Part shown: positions 12,013 to 24,309 of the stretch, piece by piece | Layout: each line of letters starts with the position of its first letter | Position numbering within the stretch: position 1 is the stretch's first letter | Assembly: GCA_964023205.1 (NCBI GenBank) | Contig: OZ026850.1 | Location: 6,551,270 to 6,615,269, forward strand | Source of the DNA: Lutraria lutraria | Taxonomy: Eukaryota > Mollusca > Bivalvia > Venerida > Mactridae | DNA length: 64,000 nucleotides | Direction: 5' to 3' | Program-made: the position numbers and the translations under genes | Notes under the pieces: generated by a model | What the model was told of the DNA's origin: nothing | Seen by the model: the letters and a program-made list of their open reading frames with translations, nothing else | Databases searched by the model: none

Positions 12013-14265
12013 TAAAACTAGCTTTTGTGCTATTAATGCCAAAACATAAATGCCTCCACTTAAAATCTCTTCATTCACATTGTACAGGAACAGTAGGACG
12101 GCTAACCTCTCGATTTATCCTGAGACAAAGATGATGTGAAAAAAAATCTTCAGGAAAAAAATGGCAGAGACCGAAAAGAATGTATTAGGTCGGCAGAAAA
12201 AATATGAACAGTTAGCGAGAACCGGGAAGTTTTTCATTCTTAATTTTCTCCTAAATTAGGTCGATAACCATATAAAGGCATCAACTCTGCTGTACAAGAA
12301 ACACATCCATATTAAACAGATTTAACAATAAAACTAGTCGGGAACGCTACAGACTAATTACGAAATTATCAGAAATAAAGCGCGAGTTATCTAAGTGACT
12401 AAATGCAACAACGTTCCTTTCTTTATTGGTATATTGATTATTCCTTGTATAATTAGAATGTAAAATTTATTTTAGCAAATACATATTTATTAATCATCTT
12501 GCGGTAATCGTTAACGGTGTTATCATGCATGCAGGTTAATCGCGATATTAGATTCGACTGGTTACATATCTACGTACTAGGAATAACTACTATTGATGAC
12601 TCGCATTACATAGTGTTCCTTCTTTAATGCTAGGCTTCCAGTCACTATGTAACAACACGATTTTAAGGTCCGATATATGCAATGCTGTTCCTGAAGTAAG
12701 ATACGAGCGATCTTTAGTTGACGAATGTTCAACAGTCATGTAAAATTACACATTCCAATCATGAGAAATGCAAAACTTTGAGAATTATCATGTTAGATAT
12801 ATCTGGTCAACTTCAAGGTTGATTTTAAAACCGACCAATCAGACGCTTAAGATTTGGGACGGGTCGTCTGTCGTTAGTCAATATGGAACTATTCTGACAA
12901 ATTAACCCCATCAAATTTAGTGGTCTTTGCCAACAGGTGGTTAGGAAATACGTCAGATGAACTTAAAATTCTTCTATTTGAGAGGCACCTTGAAGCAGAT
13001 TATTATATTTTAATTAAGTAATTTAGTAATAAACCTCAGTATAAAGTATTGTTTAATCCTAAATAGCGTTTATTATCATCTTCAAAGAAAAACGCCGACG
13101 GGGAAAAATAAAACCATTTAAGCGTATGAAGCACTCCATTAACAGAACATACATGAACAACACATAAACATTTCTAATTGATATCAATTTAAAGAAGAAA
13201 AAAACGTGTATCAGTGTTTTATTAAATGCCTGAAGCATTTTTACAATTGAAATTGCCAAGTTTCAATTTAAATTGGTAGCATTGGTAGGATTTATTATGT
13301 ACAATGTATGCTTAGCTGGTTTTAAAGTTTGGAACTCTCCTCAATGCTAATACTGCACGTGATTTATCCATACTGTTTGATTCCATTTTAATCTTCTTGC
13401 CAAACAGGATTGCTTTTAGTGTACTTTTAATGCTAATAATTATGATACAGAAGTTTTGATGCCAAAAAAGCGAATCTTCCGAAGTCCGGTTATTATCTTC
13501 TCCGTGCCAAGAGCCCTTAAACCTTTATCGTAAATTTGGCACTTAACTTAAATGGGGTCACGTCTTAAAATGAAATTGAGCGGGATTTTTGCATGACATC
13601 CAATTTGTTTACTGACGTGTAACAGTCAATTACGTGAGTCACTTCAGAAAAAAAGTTTTGCGTTGTTTCAAAAACTCAGATCTATCATAATATAGTTTGC
13701 CTCAAATTCATTGTAACAGTCATTAGATTTTAAGCAATCATGAGTAAGTTTGAGCTCTGTATTTTTATATCAAACAAACGATGGAAGACAAATAAAGATG
13801 AAATGTATAATTTCGTTTTTTTATGGATTTATGTTGTCTGTATTCTAAACAGTCCGGGTTCTTTTAGTTACTTAATGTTTTTTTCGCGATCGTTTCTTTT
13901 TAATGCAACAAATTATTTATCTGGTTCCCATTTGTTCTTCCTACACTCGTACATCTTTAGTAACATACAATATATAAATTATACAGAACGGGTACAAGCA
14001 TCAGGACATTTCCAAACTGGGGAAAAAGTTGTATAAGTAGAATAAATAATGTTTTTGCCAGTCTTTCTTCCTATTCAAGTAGCTTGGAAGTCTACCAACA
14101 TGGGATTGAACGCCATTTTTACGTTATTTCAGTCATAGCGTGGCGGGCAGTTATCCTAACCAGCTTTCCTGCACATAATTTCGGCCTTAACCAGTACTAA
14201 CAACATCTTATCTGCAAGCGACTGCCAAGCTACCCCGGACAATTATATTCATTCAAATTTGTCAG
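12013..14265. other. Intergenic or intronic, nothing recognised
   Basis: AT-rich. A 98-codon open frame at 13740-14036 begins with ATG but has no recognisable domain, a phenylalanine/serine-rich low-information composition and no splice context, so I do not call it a gene. Confidence 0.45.
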
Positions 14266-14354
14266 GGACATTGTGAGCCCCGCCTAGGGTTCGAAGTCAC
14301 AACCTTTTGGTCACTGGATACTCGGATCTGACCACTGAGCTAACAATCCGGGCT
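14266..14354 (-). mobile_element. tRNA-derived SINE head
   Basis: On the minus strand the segment reads GCCCGGATTGTTAGCTCAG at its 5' end, with an exact RNA polymerase III box A (TAGCTCAGTGG). About 45 bases later comes a box B-like CTTCGAACCC. The 5' end resembles a lysine-type tRNA, but the anticodon arm is not preserved as a proper stem. I therefore read it as a SINE or tRNA pseudogene rather than a working tRNA. Confidence 0.6.
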
Positions 14355-16122
14355 TTTAATCCACCAACAAATACATGGACAGAACACGTAAACGAAATAT
14401 GATGCTGTTGATTTCAATTAGACCTTACAATAAAACTTTACCGCACAACTATTAATAGTACGACCTTAATGTTTTAACTTAATTGAATTAGCCTTTTGGT
14501 ATACGGGTTATGTAAATTTTAATTCATTGTAGGTATAAAGATTCGTCCATGATGGATGTTCATGTGTTTGGTTTCATTTGCCTCGTAAAAAACTATACTT
14601 TTTCTTCTTTTTTATTACCACATATTGTTTAATCTCTCGATAAAATGTTGTAATGTATTTTCGCGACCTACAAATAGCAGTCCCATATTCCACAGATGAA
14701 TTTTAAGTACACATCTGCCGAGTTCTTTCTAACAATTTATTTCTGATAAGTACACTGCAGGCATTTACGTTTTATTACGTTTGTTTCTACAGAAAAATAT
14801 GTAAGTTCACACGCTCGACATTTTACTGCATGCCATAATTTATAACTGTGTTTGCTTCTTTTCTAGAATAATGAATATTTCTGAATTAATAGGAAATAGA
14901 ATAAACGTAACATTGACATAAAGTTATTAAACCTGCCTTAGAAAGTATAAAAAGTCTCATTGTTTGCATCAGTTTTATATAATAAGCACAATTGTCGTGC
15001 AAAATAATAAATGTGTGTATTGCTTTAAATGCGGTCAGACGGTCGGACAAACAGAAATAGTTTCACGTATCCACAGGTGAACAGACCCAAACTATTTATA
15101 AATCTGTATATTTGTTTTATTTGATAAAGATCTTGTGGAAGAATGTAATCAATAAAATTAGACTTTATCATATAGCGTGTTCACATTTTCAAAATATGAT
15201 TGTTATAGACGTTTTGGCTGTATAAATGAACTATGCACAGAATGTGCTATTGCTACGTCGTACATTTTGATTTGCAGTAAAATCACATTTAAGGTATTAT
15301 ATCCATAACACTATGTTTTTACATACCCGTTAATGCTACTAAAAATGATACTATTTTGAAAATAGTATTGCCCAATTATCTTTATGTCACAGGGTCATTT
15401 TGTCATGTTATTATTGGTATTTTATCACGGTCACTAAGTCTTGTATATCATTAACATCGTCATTAACATTCTAACATTTAACATTTAAAGGATCAGTGAC
15501 TCAAAGGATTATCATTGGTTTTTTTAAAAGAAATTCTACCTGTAAACTAATTTTCATTCGTAAAAACCTTTAAACATTATAAAGGTTCCTAAAATCTGTC
15601 CATTTAAAGGTTATAAGTTTAGACATTATGGGAATAAAACCTTAATCCCATTCCTCATCATGTAATCATGACAATACATTATTATCAATATTGTATCTTT
15701 AATATCGAGATTGTATTATATTGCTTATAAATAATTCGATGGTGTCTGAATAAATGGATAACTGGCGAACGCAATTTATTTCATTTTTTTTTTGGATAAA
15801 ACAAAAACTACACAAGGATGGCGTAATACTAGATATTGAAAGCTCATGTTTCGCACATGTTTTAGATATGCCATTCAATTAGCACATGGAGGGTTTATAT
15901 GTTTATAAATACTAACAGACGGAAAATAAACGTAAAATTGCGGTTCAAGAAGAGATTTTCACATGAACCTATAAAATTCATCGTTTTCCCATCTTTCATT
16001 TTTTCACTGCTGAATGAGTACAGTTTCCTTCGTAATCTAAACTAGTACGGTAAAGCACGGTTATAGTGTTTATGTTTATATAATGTTGAACGACCCATTT
16101 GATAGCCATGGTTATTTCAGGT
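14355..16122. other. Intergenic or intronic, nothing recognised
   Basis: AT-rich sequence with several short homopolymer runs and no supported exon. Confidence 0.45.
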
Positions 16123-16128
16123 CCGCCC

Positions 16129-16150
16129 CAGAGAGAGAGAGAGAGAGAGG
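16129..16150 (+). repeat. (GA)n microsatellite
   Basis: About ten uninterrupted AG dinucleotides ending in GGAG. Confidence 0.9.
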
Positions 16151-16261
16151 AGTACTTGGCCTTTGTACCCCTACTACTCTTATTTTCAATAGTTTTCCTG
16201 GTATTTTATCGTGTCCGGTGTAAAGCACCGATACAAGACACAGTACTTTACTCGATATTTA

Positions 16262-16375
16262 CGATGGGGACACGCGAAAAGCGTTTATGAAAAAATCGGA
16301 AATCGTAGCCGAGGTTCGAACTTATAACCTTTCGTTGAGTAGTCCAGCGCGTTACCACTAGCCCGCCGATCATCT
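16262..16375 (-). mobile_element. tRNA-derived SINE, family seen again at 48650
   Basis: On the minus strand, GGGCTAGTGGTAACGCG is a box A-like sequence and AGTTCGAACCTC is a good box B about 35 bases downstream. The body continues through ATCGGAAATC to GGGGACAC in plus-strand terms. The stretch from ATGGGGACAC to GTAGTCCAGCGCG matches 48652-48742 in the same orientation, so this is a dispersed repeat. The tRNA fold itself is degraded. Confidence 0.65.
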
Positions 16376-16390
16376 CTACATTATATACTT

Positions 16391-16558
16391 GTAGTGTACT
16401 GGGATATTGTATATACATGTAGTGTACTGGGATATTGTATATACATGTAGTGTACTGGGATATTGTATATACATGTAGTGTACTGGGATATTGTATATAC
16501 ATGTAGTGTACTGGGATATTGTATATTAATGTAGTGTACTGGGATATTGTATATTGTG
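16391..16558 (+). repeat. 28-bp tandem repeat, 6 copies
   Basis: Six head-to-tail units, each starting GTAGTGTACTGGGATATTG and ending with TATATACAT or a variant, directly abutting the SINE at 16262-16375. Minus-strand open frames here (16248-16581) are shadows of the repeat. Confidence 0.93.
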
Positions 16559-17049
16559 TAATACCTGAATACACCTATCACTGTTTCATCGTTTGAATTA
16601 TCGTTAAGTCATTATTTACTATAATGGTGTTTTACTGTATAATGAATTAATTGGTCAGATCCTCACGATATCACTATAATTTTGGTGTTCTTTTGTATAA
16701 TAAAGTCATTATTCAAGTTCTAATCTATCTATAATCACTTGATAATTTGCCTAAGAGAATGGAAAATGTAAATTTAATGCTTTGTTTATAATTATAATGA
16801 TAAATGCGGATTTTTTATCATATAAAACAGTCTAAGTGTTATTTCTTCAACAAATATGTTGATTTCATAGAATAAATGCTTAGCCTAGGAGAAAATTAAT
16901 CAAACACATTGCTAACACGTGTCTCCTAACGTGTATTTGTTAAAATGATTTTAAACATATTGATAATGATATCAACAAACACTAATTAACATACATATTA
17001 TTTAATATCAAATTCAACCTCACGCGCAAATGCGACTTGACACATGGCC

Positions 17050-17470
17050 GACAGCTACAAAAAAACCTTTATCGCAATAACAGCAGCAGCATAAAAATAG
17101 CAGTAACACCAATAAACAACTGCGTTCAAACAAGTTCAACAACAGCTGCAACATAACATATAACCACTGGAGGCAGTGACAAACAGCATAATCGACATCA
17201 ACAGAAGAAGCAGCAGCAACAACACAAACAAACAACTGCAGCAGCTACAAATAGAAACAGGAACAACTAAAAACTACTTCAGCAGCTGCAACAACAATAC
17301 CAGGAGCTACACCAACAAACAAAAAACAGCATCATCAACAACACAAAACAACAATTGTAGTGGCAACGCCTGCAAACAACTACCACAAGAGCAACAAAAC
17401 CATCAAACAATAGCAGCAACAACTAACAAAGCAGCGGCAACAACAGCAACAAGTAATAGCCGTAATGTAT
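17050..17470 (+). repeat. Low-complexity AAC/GCA trinucleotide tract
   Basis: A long stretch built from CAACA, GCAGC and ACAAAC words, immediately 5' of the GPCR exon. It opens a 98-codon frame of Asn, Gln, Thr and Ser (17176-17472). I treat this as simple sequence in an intron or 5' flank: it ends in TAG just before the splice acceptor and has no other coding sign. It lies just upstream of the polypyrimidine tract at 17510-17530. Confidence 0.75.
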
Positions 17471-17533
17471 AGCCTACATGTACCTGTAGCATGCTTTTAG
17501 TATTTTTTATAGTGTTCTGTTTTTGTCTTTCAG

Positions 17534-18697
17534 ATGAATATGACACACGATTTTCAGTCATTTTCTCCGTGTTCCTTGGTGGATCAAAATTTTACACAGA
17601 ACTCCACAAACTGCTCCATGGACGATGGTCGCCTGCTTCAGAGTATTTACGGTGAAAGAAAGCCAATTGTTCCATCTGCTGCGCTCTCATTTTTTACCTA
17701 CTTTACACCTGTGATTTTTCTCATCGGAATTGTAGGAAACATTCTTTGTCTGATTGTTTTCTTGTCTAAAAATATGCGTAAACTTTCCGCAAGCATCTAT
17801 TTAGCGGCACTGTCAACTTCCGATTTAATGGCGTTGTTGTTTTACGTACTTCCGGAATGGCTAAAATACGGTCTTCCGACCTTACCTGGACAAAATGTGG
17901 TTATATTCTTAGATCACCCAGGAACATGCCAGATAATGATGTATCTACGCTACATAGCGCGATTTCTGTCCTCTTGGATCGTTGTATTCTTCACAATTGA
18001 ACGATTCATCGGAGTATGCTTTCCTCTTCGACGAAAGGACATTTGCGATCCAAAATCGTCATCGCGTGTGATTCTCGGTGCGATAATCGTGGCTTCAACA
18101 GGATGTGTGTTTAAACCTATTTTAAGTGCTTCACACACAGCTATAAATGGCAATCCAGTTTGTACCAGTTCCAGAGATCACCAATACCTTTCCTTCATCC
18201 TTGACAGCATATTCGGTGTCACCATTACGTTCATTCCATTTGTCCTTATAACAATTCTCAATTTGCTCATTATTCGCAAGCTTGTCCTTCGAAATAAGAG
18301 ACACAGAAAGATAAGGATCATCACAGAAGAGTCGATCATTCGCCTGGAGTTTACCTTCATTCTGTTGGCAATATCTATTTGCTTTGTCTCGCTAAACTTG
18401 CCGTATTTCGCGATTTGGTGTAAATGGTATTGGATATCGAGGAAGATGTTTGGTCGGCTTTCTTCATCGGAGAACAATCACATATCGGACTTGGGCGAAA
18501 TTTTACAAGTCACCCGAACAATATTTTTCATCAATTACTGTATTAATTTCTTTTTGTATTCTATAACTGGAGCTTACTTTAGAAAAGAATTAAAACATCT
18601 GTTCTTACAAAAGAACCGTGGCTATAACTACAGTCATCATTGTTCTGCCTACTATTCCAGGTCTAACTCCCATAGCACGCCGCAGTCTTGGGTTTGA
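17534..18697 (+). CDS. Class A (rhodopsin-like) peptide-type GPCR
   Basis: One exon encodes 387 residues of a seven-helix receptor expected in the plasma membrane and coupling to G proteins. The N-terminus (1-45) has N-glycosylation sites (NMT, NFT, NST). Helix 1 has GNILC with the conserved Asn near 69; helix 2 has LSTSDL with Asp 97. Cys 132 and Cys 210 are placed for the extracellular disulfide. Helix 3 ends ERF (156-158) instead of DRY. Helix 7 has NFFLY (338-342) in place of NPxxY. Helix 6 lacks CWxP, but Pro 290 is kept. The ERFIGVCFPLR block resembles FMRFamide-type and other orphan invertebrate peptide receptors, from memory of the family only. The exon starts right after TTTTTGTCTTTCAG, so an upstream exon exists; the ATG at 17534 may be the start or internal. 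Ligand unknown. Confidence 0.88.
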   Translation: MNMTHDFQSFSPCSLVDQNFTQNSTNCSMDDGRLLQSIYGERKPIVPSAALSFFTYFTPVIFLIGIVGNILCLIVFLSKNMRKLSASIYLAALSTSDLMALLFYVLPEWLKYGLPTLPGQNVVIFLDHPGTCQIMMYLRYIARFLSSWIVVFFTIERFIGVCFPLRRKDICDPKSSSRVILGAIIVASTGCVFKPILSASHTAINGNPVCTSSRDHQYLSFILDSIFGVTITFIPFVLITILNLLIIRKLVLRNKRHRKIRIITEESIIRLEFTFILLAISICFVSLNLPYFAIWCKWYWISRKMFGRLSSSENNHISDLGEILQVTRTIFFINYCINFFLYSITGAYFRKELKHLFLQKNRGYNYSHHCSAYYSRSNSHSTPQSWV

Positions 18698-18706
18698 CTA
18701 GGCCGG

Positions 18707-18736
18707 GTCCCAAGGTACAAAGTCTGACCTTGGGAC
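18707..18736 (+). other. Hairpin just after the GPCR stop codon
   Basis: GTCCCAAGGT (18707-18716) and ACCTTGGGAC (18727-18736) are perfect 10-base complements with a 10-base loop. The hairpin begins nine bases after the TGA stop and would form in the 3' untranslated region. Its function is unknown. Confidence 0.7.
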
Positions 18737-19484
18737 TGTTGTTTTACTTTAACTTTTACCCTTGTTCTACAATCAGACAACCAACGAATTGTTGTACCAA
18801 ACAAACTGTAATTGTGATGTTAATTGGCTCCTCTTAGATAGGGGTCGTTTTTTTGCCATGTCTTATAAATGCATTTCCCATGAACCAAAATACGTATGCT
18901 ATGTTATCTGATGTATGTGTCTCTTTAATGAACAAAAAGGCTTGAACATGAATTTAAAAATACGAAGGAACTCTACTTAGCTACCATCTCTATATTATAT
19001 CCGCCTCACTATTGCGTCAGCTTATTTTTGAACAGGATTTGTTTTGAAAACCACTGTTTGAGATAACAAAATATCGAATATTGCTTCTTTTGCATTTCCA
19101 TGAACGAAGACGATGCTTAGTAATACTTCATGGAGTTAATGGCGTGATAGAACAAAGCGTAACACGTTATGCCCAATTAGCATCAAATGAAATAATAGGC
19201 AGCTTTACAAAAATGTGTATGTTTTATCTGTTGACAAATATTAATTAGAAATTGAGGTTCGAATTTTTAAAGTTGGACTCGGGTCGGCGTTAATAAACAT
19301 GTATGGTTGGTAACAAATGTGATTAATTCGATTCCATCACTCGAGTCATAAACATCAAATACATTAAGCATATTAGAGCTATATTTCCATTCTGAAAGAT
19401 TTCGCAAGTATGCAACAATGAAACATGTTAACACTGATTAAGTGCAAGACCGAGTATACATACCACATAACAGATTTTATGAAT

Positions 19485-19790
19485 TGATGGATGTTAATAT
19501 GAAATAACTGATATAATGAAATGATTGATTTTATAAAGTAATGGGATAATGGATTTTATAAATTAAAGGATATTGTGAATAATGGATTGTGTAGAAAATA
19601 AAGGATATAGTGAATTATTGGATTTTATCAAATAAAGGATATTGTGAAATGATGGAATTTATAAAATAAAGGATATTGTGGAATAGTGGATTTATTAAAA
19701 AGAAAAGGTTAATGTGAAATAAAAGATTTTATAAAATAAAGGATATTGTGAAATAATGGATTTCATAAAATAAAGGATATTGTGTTTAAA
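19485..19790 (+). repeat. Degenerate tandem repeat of about 34 bp, roughly 8 copies
   Basis: Units resemble AAAGGATATTGTGAAATAAT followed by GGATTTTATAAAAT, with substitutions and small indels between copies. It lies about 0.8 kb after the GPCR stop, possibly in its 3' untranslated region or beyond. Confidence 0.8.
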
Positions 19791-21738
19791 ACATTATTGT
19801 GAAGCATACATTTGGTTTACATTGTTAAGACGGACTTCTACTGTGTATAAGACAACTATTGTTATTCATTATAAATGTAGATTGTTTTTTAAAATGTCTC
19901 TGTTTGACAATAAACAACTATGACTTTATATGATTCCATATCTCTTCACCAGGGCATGTAATGTTGTTGACTGTAAATATTTATCAAGCTGAACGTAAAC
20001 ATTTTTCGATTTGAATAGTTTATATTATTGTACATAGGGCAACTTTTTTCACTATACATATATAATATCCTTTTTACATTCGTACGGTCGTATAATCATG
20101 TGTTTGTATGTATATATATTTAATATGTATGTTTTACTTTTGTGATAATGTTAAAATATCATTGTATCATAATGTGTATATAACACAATGTTATAATATG
20201 ATAGAACTGATAGAATATTATAACTTTAACATGACATAACAGGATTATGATATGATATGCGATGCAGTACTTTCAGAATCGTACAAATAACTGTTGCCTC
20301 TTTTTTTAAATCGTCAGTTTAACATAGAAAAGCTAAAGCTAAGATAGAACCTCAATTTCTATCTGAAAACCACTTTAAAACTCATTTGTTATAATTATGA
20401 TTGTTAATGTAAAAGATAGATGTCTAAAATGTGCATCGTATGAGAATTGTTTTTTTTAAACAAAGTGCTGTACTGGTACTCCCTAAAGTGTGTGTATGAA
20501 ACATCTCCCAGTCAATCTACAGAATGTACAACATAAACCTCAATGTCTAGCATGACCTTAACATTATATAATAATAGTTTTAGTTTAGCTTCCATTTTAA
20601 TGGGTTTTTTCTGGTCTGAATTACAACAAAAATGTACATGTACTTAAAAACTGAAATGTGCTTTGTTTAATTTAATTAATGTACATCGTTCGTACAAAGC
20701 ATTGTGTGTTTTTTTATCTATAAACACGAATTTGAATTTGAAGAAAAACAAAAAGTTGTAAATATAAATAAGTATAAGCAGCATTGACAAAATGAAGACT
20801 TTCATCACCCAATCTGGAAGTTGAAAAGGGTAGACACACAAATACAGCTAAAGAAGAAAGACAATGCAATTAATGTTATGTGAACTGTATAGAAAACGAA
20901 TTTCATTTATTGCGTGTTTGTCAAAATACTATATACTACATAGACAATATCTTATACCATATTTTTGTCATTGGCCAACGATACAGAAACTAAATGTGTT
21001 GTTATTTATTCATACAAACATTGAATAATATATCTAAATACGAGTCTATCGTTTGCAAGAGGCTGTTAAAACGCATTTCCGTATCTTGATGTTGTTAAAA
21101 CGTGAGGTTTTTGTTATGTTTTTTTCTCTGTACACATTCTGATTTGATTCACTATTATATATTTTCACATCATCTGAGATGATAGTATAATAATATACTG
21201 TCACCATTTGTACATGTATTTTGTTACGGCTATGTATTAATGTGCCATGTATACAATGCCTAACAAAGAGTATGTTATGTTACGTATGTTTTTAAAACGA
21301 TGCGTTTTGGCAAGATATTCATAAGTAGTGACAAAGATATGCTATGTAATGTCAAGATATCAGCAATATTAGTATATTATCATATAATATAATTATGCTC
21401 GTGATGCGATATAAGGATCATATGTAATGTCACAGATATTGTGTATGGTTTGAAATCATTTTGAAACGGTTTATCGTGGATGTATCAAATGGCAACATGA
21501 ACACTTGTAAATATAATGTGATGACATCAACTTGCTTTGGTGTAACATGGTTGTTGTATAATCGGATGATCATTTTACAATTATGCTGTACAACTGACTT
21601 GCTACTAACGTTATTGTATGTTTTTGTAATAAAATATTCCATGTTCTGCGCACTGTATAAATTGTATATTTTGCTCATGTGATAATACATGATAGTAAAG
21701 AATTTAACTCATGAACAGTCATTCTGGTTTATTTTTTG
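19791..21738. other. Intergenic, AT-rich
   Basis: No supported exon. An AATAAA at about 19911 could be a polyadenylation signal for a long GPCR 3' untranslated region, but this is unverified. Confidence 0.4.
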
Positions 21739-22906
21739 ATCACATGTCACAAAGTGACAAAGTGAGCTATTAGGATCACTCTCCGTCCGGCGTCCGGCGT
21801 CGTGCGTTGTGCGTCGTGCGTCGTCAAACCTTTTTTTGTGACCACACTAGGGGCCACATTTTTGGCTCAATTTTAGCAAAACTGGGTCAGAACGTTAATA
21901 TCAACAAAATCTCGGACGAGTTCGATATTGGGCCATTTGGGGTCAAAAACTAGGTCACCAGGGCCAAATAAGGGAAAACCTTGTGAACACTTTAGAAATC
22001 ACTGTTTTGAATTTATCTTCATGAAACTTTGTCAGAATGTTTATTTTAATAATATGTAGGTCAAGTTTGAAAATGGGTAATTTCTGTAGTAAAATTAGGT
22101 CACTAGGGCAAATTGCTGGAAAACCTTGTGAACACTCTAGAAGTCACTGTTTTGATTGGATGATCATGAAACCTTGTCAGAATGTTTGTCTTCATAATAT
22201 CTTGGACGAGTTCGAACATGGGTCATCTTGGGTCAAAAACTAGGTCGCTAGGTCAAATCTTATGAAAAAACATGTTAACACTGTATATTTCACAGTTATT
22301 ATTGGATCTTCACCAAACTTTGTCAAATCGTTTGTTTTAATGATATAACGGTCAAGTATAAATATGGGTCATCTGGGGTCAATAACTAGGTCACCAGGTC
22401 AAATCTTAGGGAACATTTGTTAACACTGTAGATGTCACAGTTTTAATTGGATCTTCACCAAACCTTGTCAAAATGTTTGCCTCAATGATATGTGGGTCAA
22501 GGATGAAGATGGGTCAGCCGGGTTCAAAAACTGGGTTACAAGGTCAAATCTAAGGTAAAAATCTTGTAAAATCTCTAAATGTCATGGTTTTGATTGGATC
22601 TTGGCCAAACCTTGTCAGATTGTTTGTCTTAATGATATTAAGGACAAGTTCAAATATGGGTCACCTAGGGTCAAATACCATGTCACAAGGTCAAATCTTA
22701 GGAAAACCTTATTAACACTGTAGATGTCAAATTTTGATCATATCTTCACCAAACCTAGTCAGACTGTTTGTCTTAATGATATATAAGACAAATTCGAACA
22801 TAGGTCGTCTGGGGTAAAAAACTAGGTCACCGGTTCAAAACAATGTTTTAATGAGTGAACAGTGATTGTCATGTGAGCGATATAGGGCCATCTTGGCCCT
22901 CTTGTT
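21739..22906 (+). mobile_element. Hairpin-ended repeat element, copy 1
   Basis: The element starts with ACATGTCACAAAGTGACAAAG, which folds on itself, then GTGAGCTATTAGGATCACTC and a CGTCCGGCGTCGTGCG-rich stretch. It ends GTGAGCGATATAGGGCCATC followed by TTGGCCCTCTTGTT, where GGGCCA and TGGCCC pair. The interior is a series of diverged units of roughly 130-150 bp containing ACTAGGTCACCAGGTCAAAT and TTGGATCTTCACCAAAC. Short open frames inside are shadows. No transposase is present, so it is probably non-autonomous. Confidence 0.8.
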
Positions 22907-23031
22907 ACATCTTGTTATATACTATTTTTTTTATTTTGCTTTCCGTCATGGTCCATAGGATAGACATGTCACACTTATTGTCTAATGTTGTCGGCAATTC
23001 TGTCCTGATCAAAGAACGACAGTAGTTTTTT

Positions 23032-24309
23032 AGCTCACATGTCACAAAGTGACAAAGTGAGCTATTAGGATCACTCTCCGTCCGGCGTCCGGCGTCGTGC
23101 GGTGTGCGTCGTGCGTCGTCAAACTTTATGTTGTGACCACACTAGGGGCCACATTTTTAGCTCAATTTTAGCAAAACTGGGTCAGAACGTTAATATCAAC
23201 AAAATCTCGGACGGGTTCGATATTTGGCCATTTTGGGTAAAAAACTAGGTCACTAGGGCCAAATTAGGGAAAACCTTGTATACACTTTAGAAATCACTGT
23301 TTTGACTGGATCTTCATGAAACTTTGTCAAAATGTTTATTTCAATAATATGTAGGTCAAGTTTGATAATGGGTAATTTCCGTAGTAAAACTAGGTCACTA
23401 GGGCAAATTGCTGGAAAACCTTGTGAACACTCTAGAAGTCACTGTTTTGATTGGATGATCATGAATCCTTGTCAGAATGTTTGTCTTTATAATATCTTGG
23501 ACGAGTTCGAACATGGGTCATCTTGGGTCAAAAACTAGGTCGCTAGGTCAAATCTTATGAAAAACATGTTAACACTGTAGATTTCACAGTTATTATTGGA
23601 TCTTCACCAAACTTTGTCAAATCGTTTGTTTTAATGATATAACGGTCAAATATAAATATGGGTCATCTGGGGTCAATAACTAGGTCACCAGGTCAAATCT
23701 TAGGAAAACTTTGTTAACACTGTAGATGTCACAGTTTTAATTGGATCTTCACCAAACCTTGTTAGAATGTTTGCCTCGATGATATGTGGGTCAAGGTTGA
23801 ACATGGGTCAGCCGGGTCAAAAACTGGGTCACCAGGTCAAATCTTAGGTAAAAATCTTGAAAAAGCTCTAAATGTCATTGTTTGTCTTAATGATATTAAG
23901 GACAAGTTCAAATATGGGTCACCTAGGGTCAAAAACCAGGTCACAAGGTCAAATCTTAGGAAAACCTTATTAACACTGTAGATGTCAAATTTTGATCATA
24001 TCTTCACCAAACCTAGTCAGAATGTTTGTCTTAATGATATGTAAGACAAATTCGAACATAGGTCGTCTGGGGTCAAAAACTAGGTCACGAGGTCAAATCT
24101 TAGGAAAACCTTGTCTATGCTGTAGTTTTCATGATTTTGATTGGATCTTCACCAAATTTTGTCAGAATGTTTGTCTTATTTATATGTAGGACAAGTTCTA
24201 ACATGGGTCATCTGGGGTCAAAAACTAGGTCAGCGGTTCAAAACAATGTTTTAATGAGTGAACAGTGATTGTCATGTGAGCGATATAGGGCCATATTGGC
24301 CCTCTTGTT
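23032..24309 (+). mobile_element. Hairpin-ended repeat element, copy 2
   Basis: Same family and orientation as copy 1, 125 bp downstream. The start is nearly identical: AGCTCACATGTCACAAAGTG pairs with GTGACAAAGTGAGCT. This copy is about 110 bp longer because it carries an extra internal unit near 24100-24190. It ends in the GGGCCATATTGGCCCTCTTG hairpin. Confidence 0.8.

Noticed and set aside
13740..14036. 98-codon plus-strand open frame
   Set aside because: No recognisable domain, no flanking splice or promoter evidence, and AT-rich composition like its non-coding surroundings.
14266..14354. Functional tRNA gene
   Set aside because: Boxes A and B are present, but the anticodon stem and acceptor pairing are not intact, so it is called a SINE head or tRNA pseudogene.
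17176..17472. 98-codon Asn/Gln/Thr-rich frame before the GPCR
   Set aside because: AAC/GCA simple sequence ending in a stop just before a strong splice acceptor, so it is more likely intronic.
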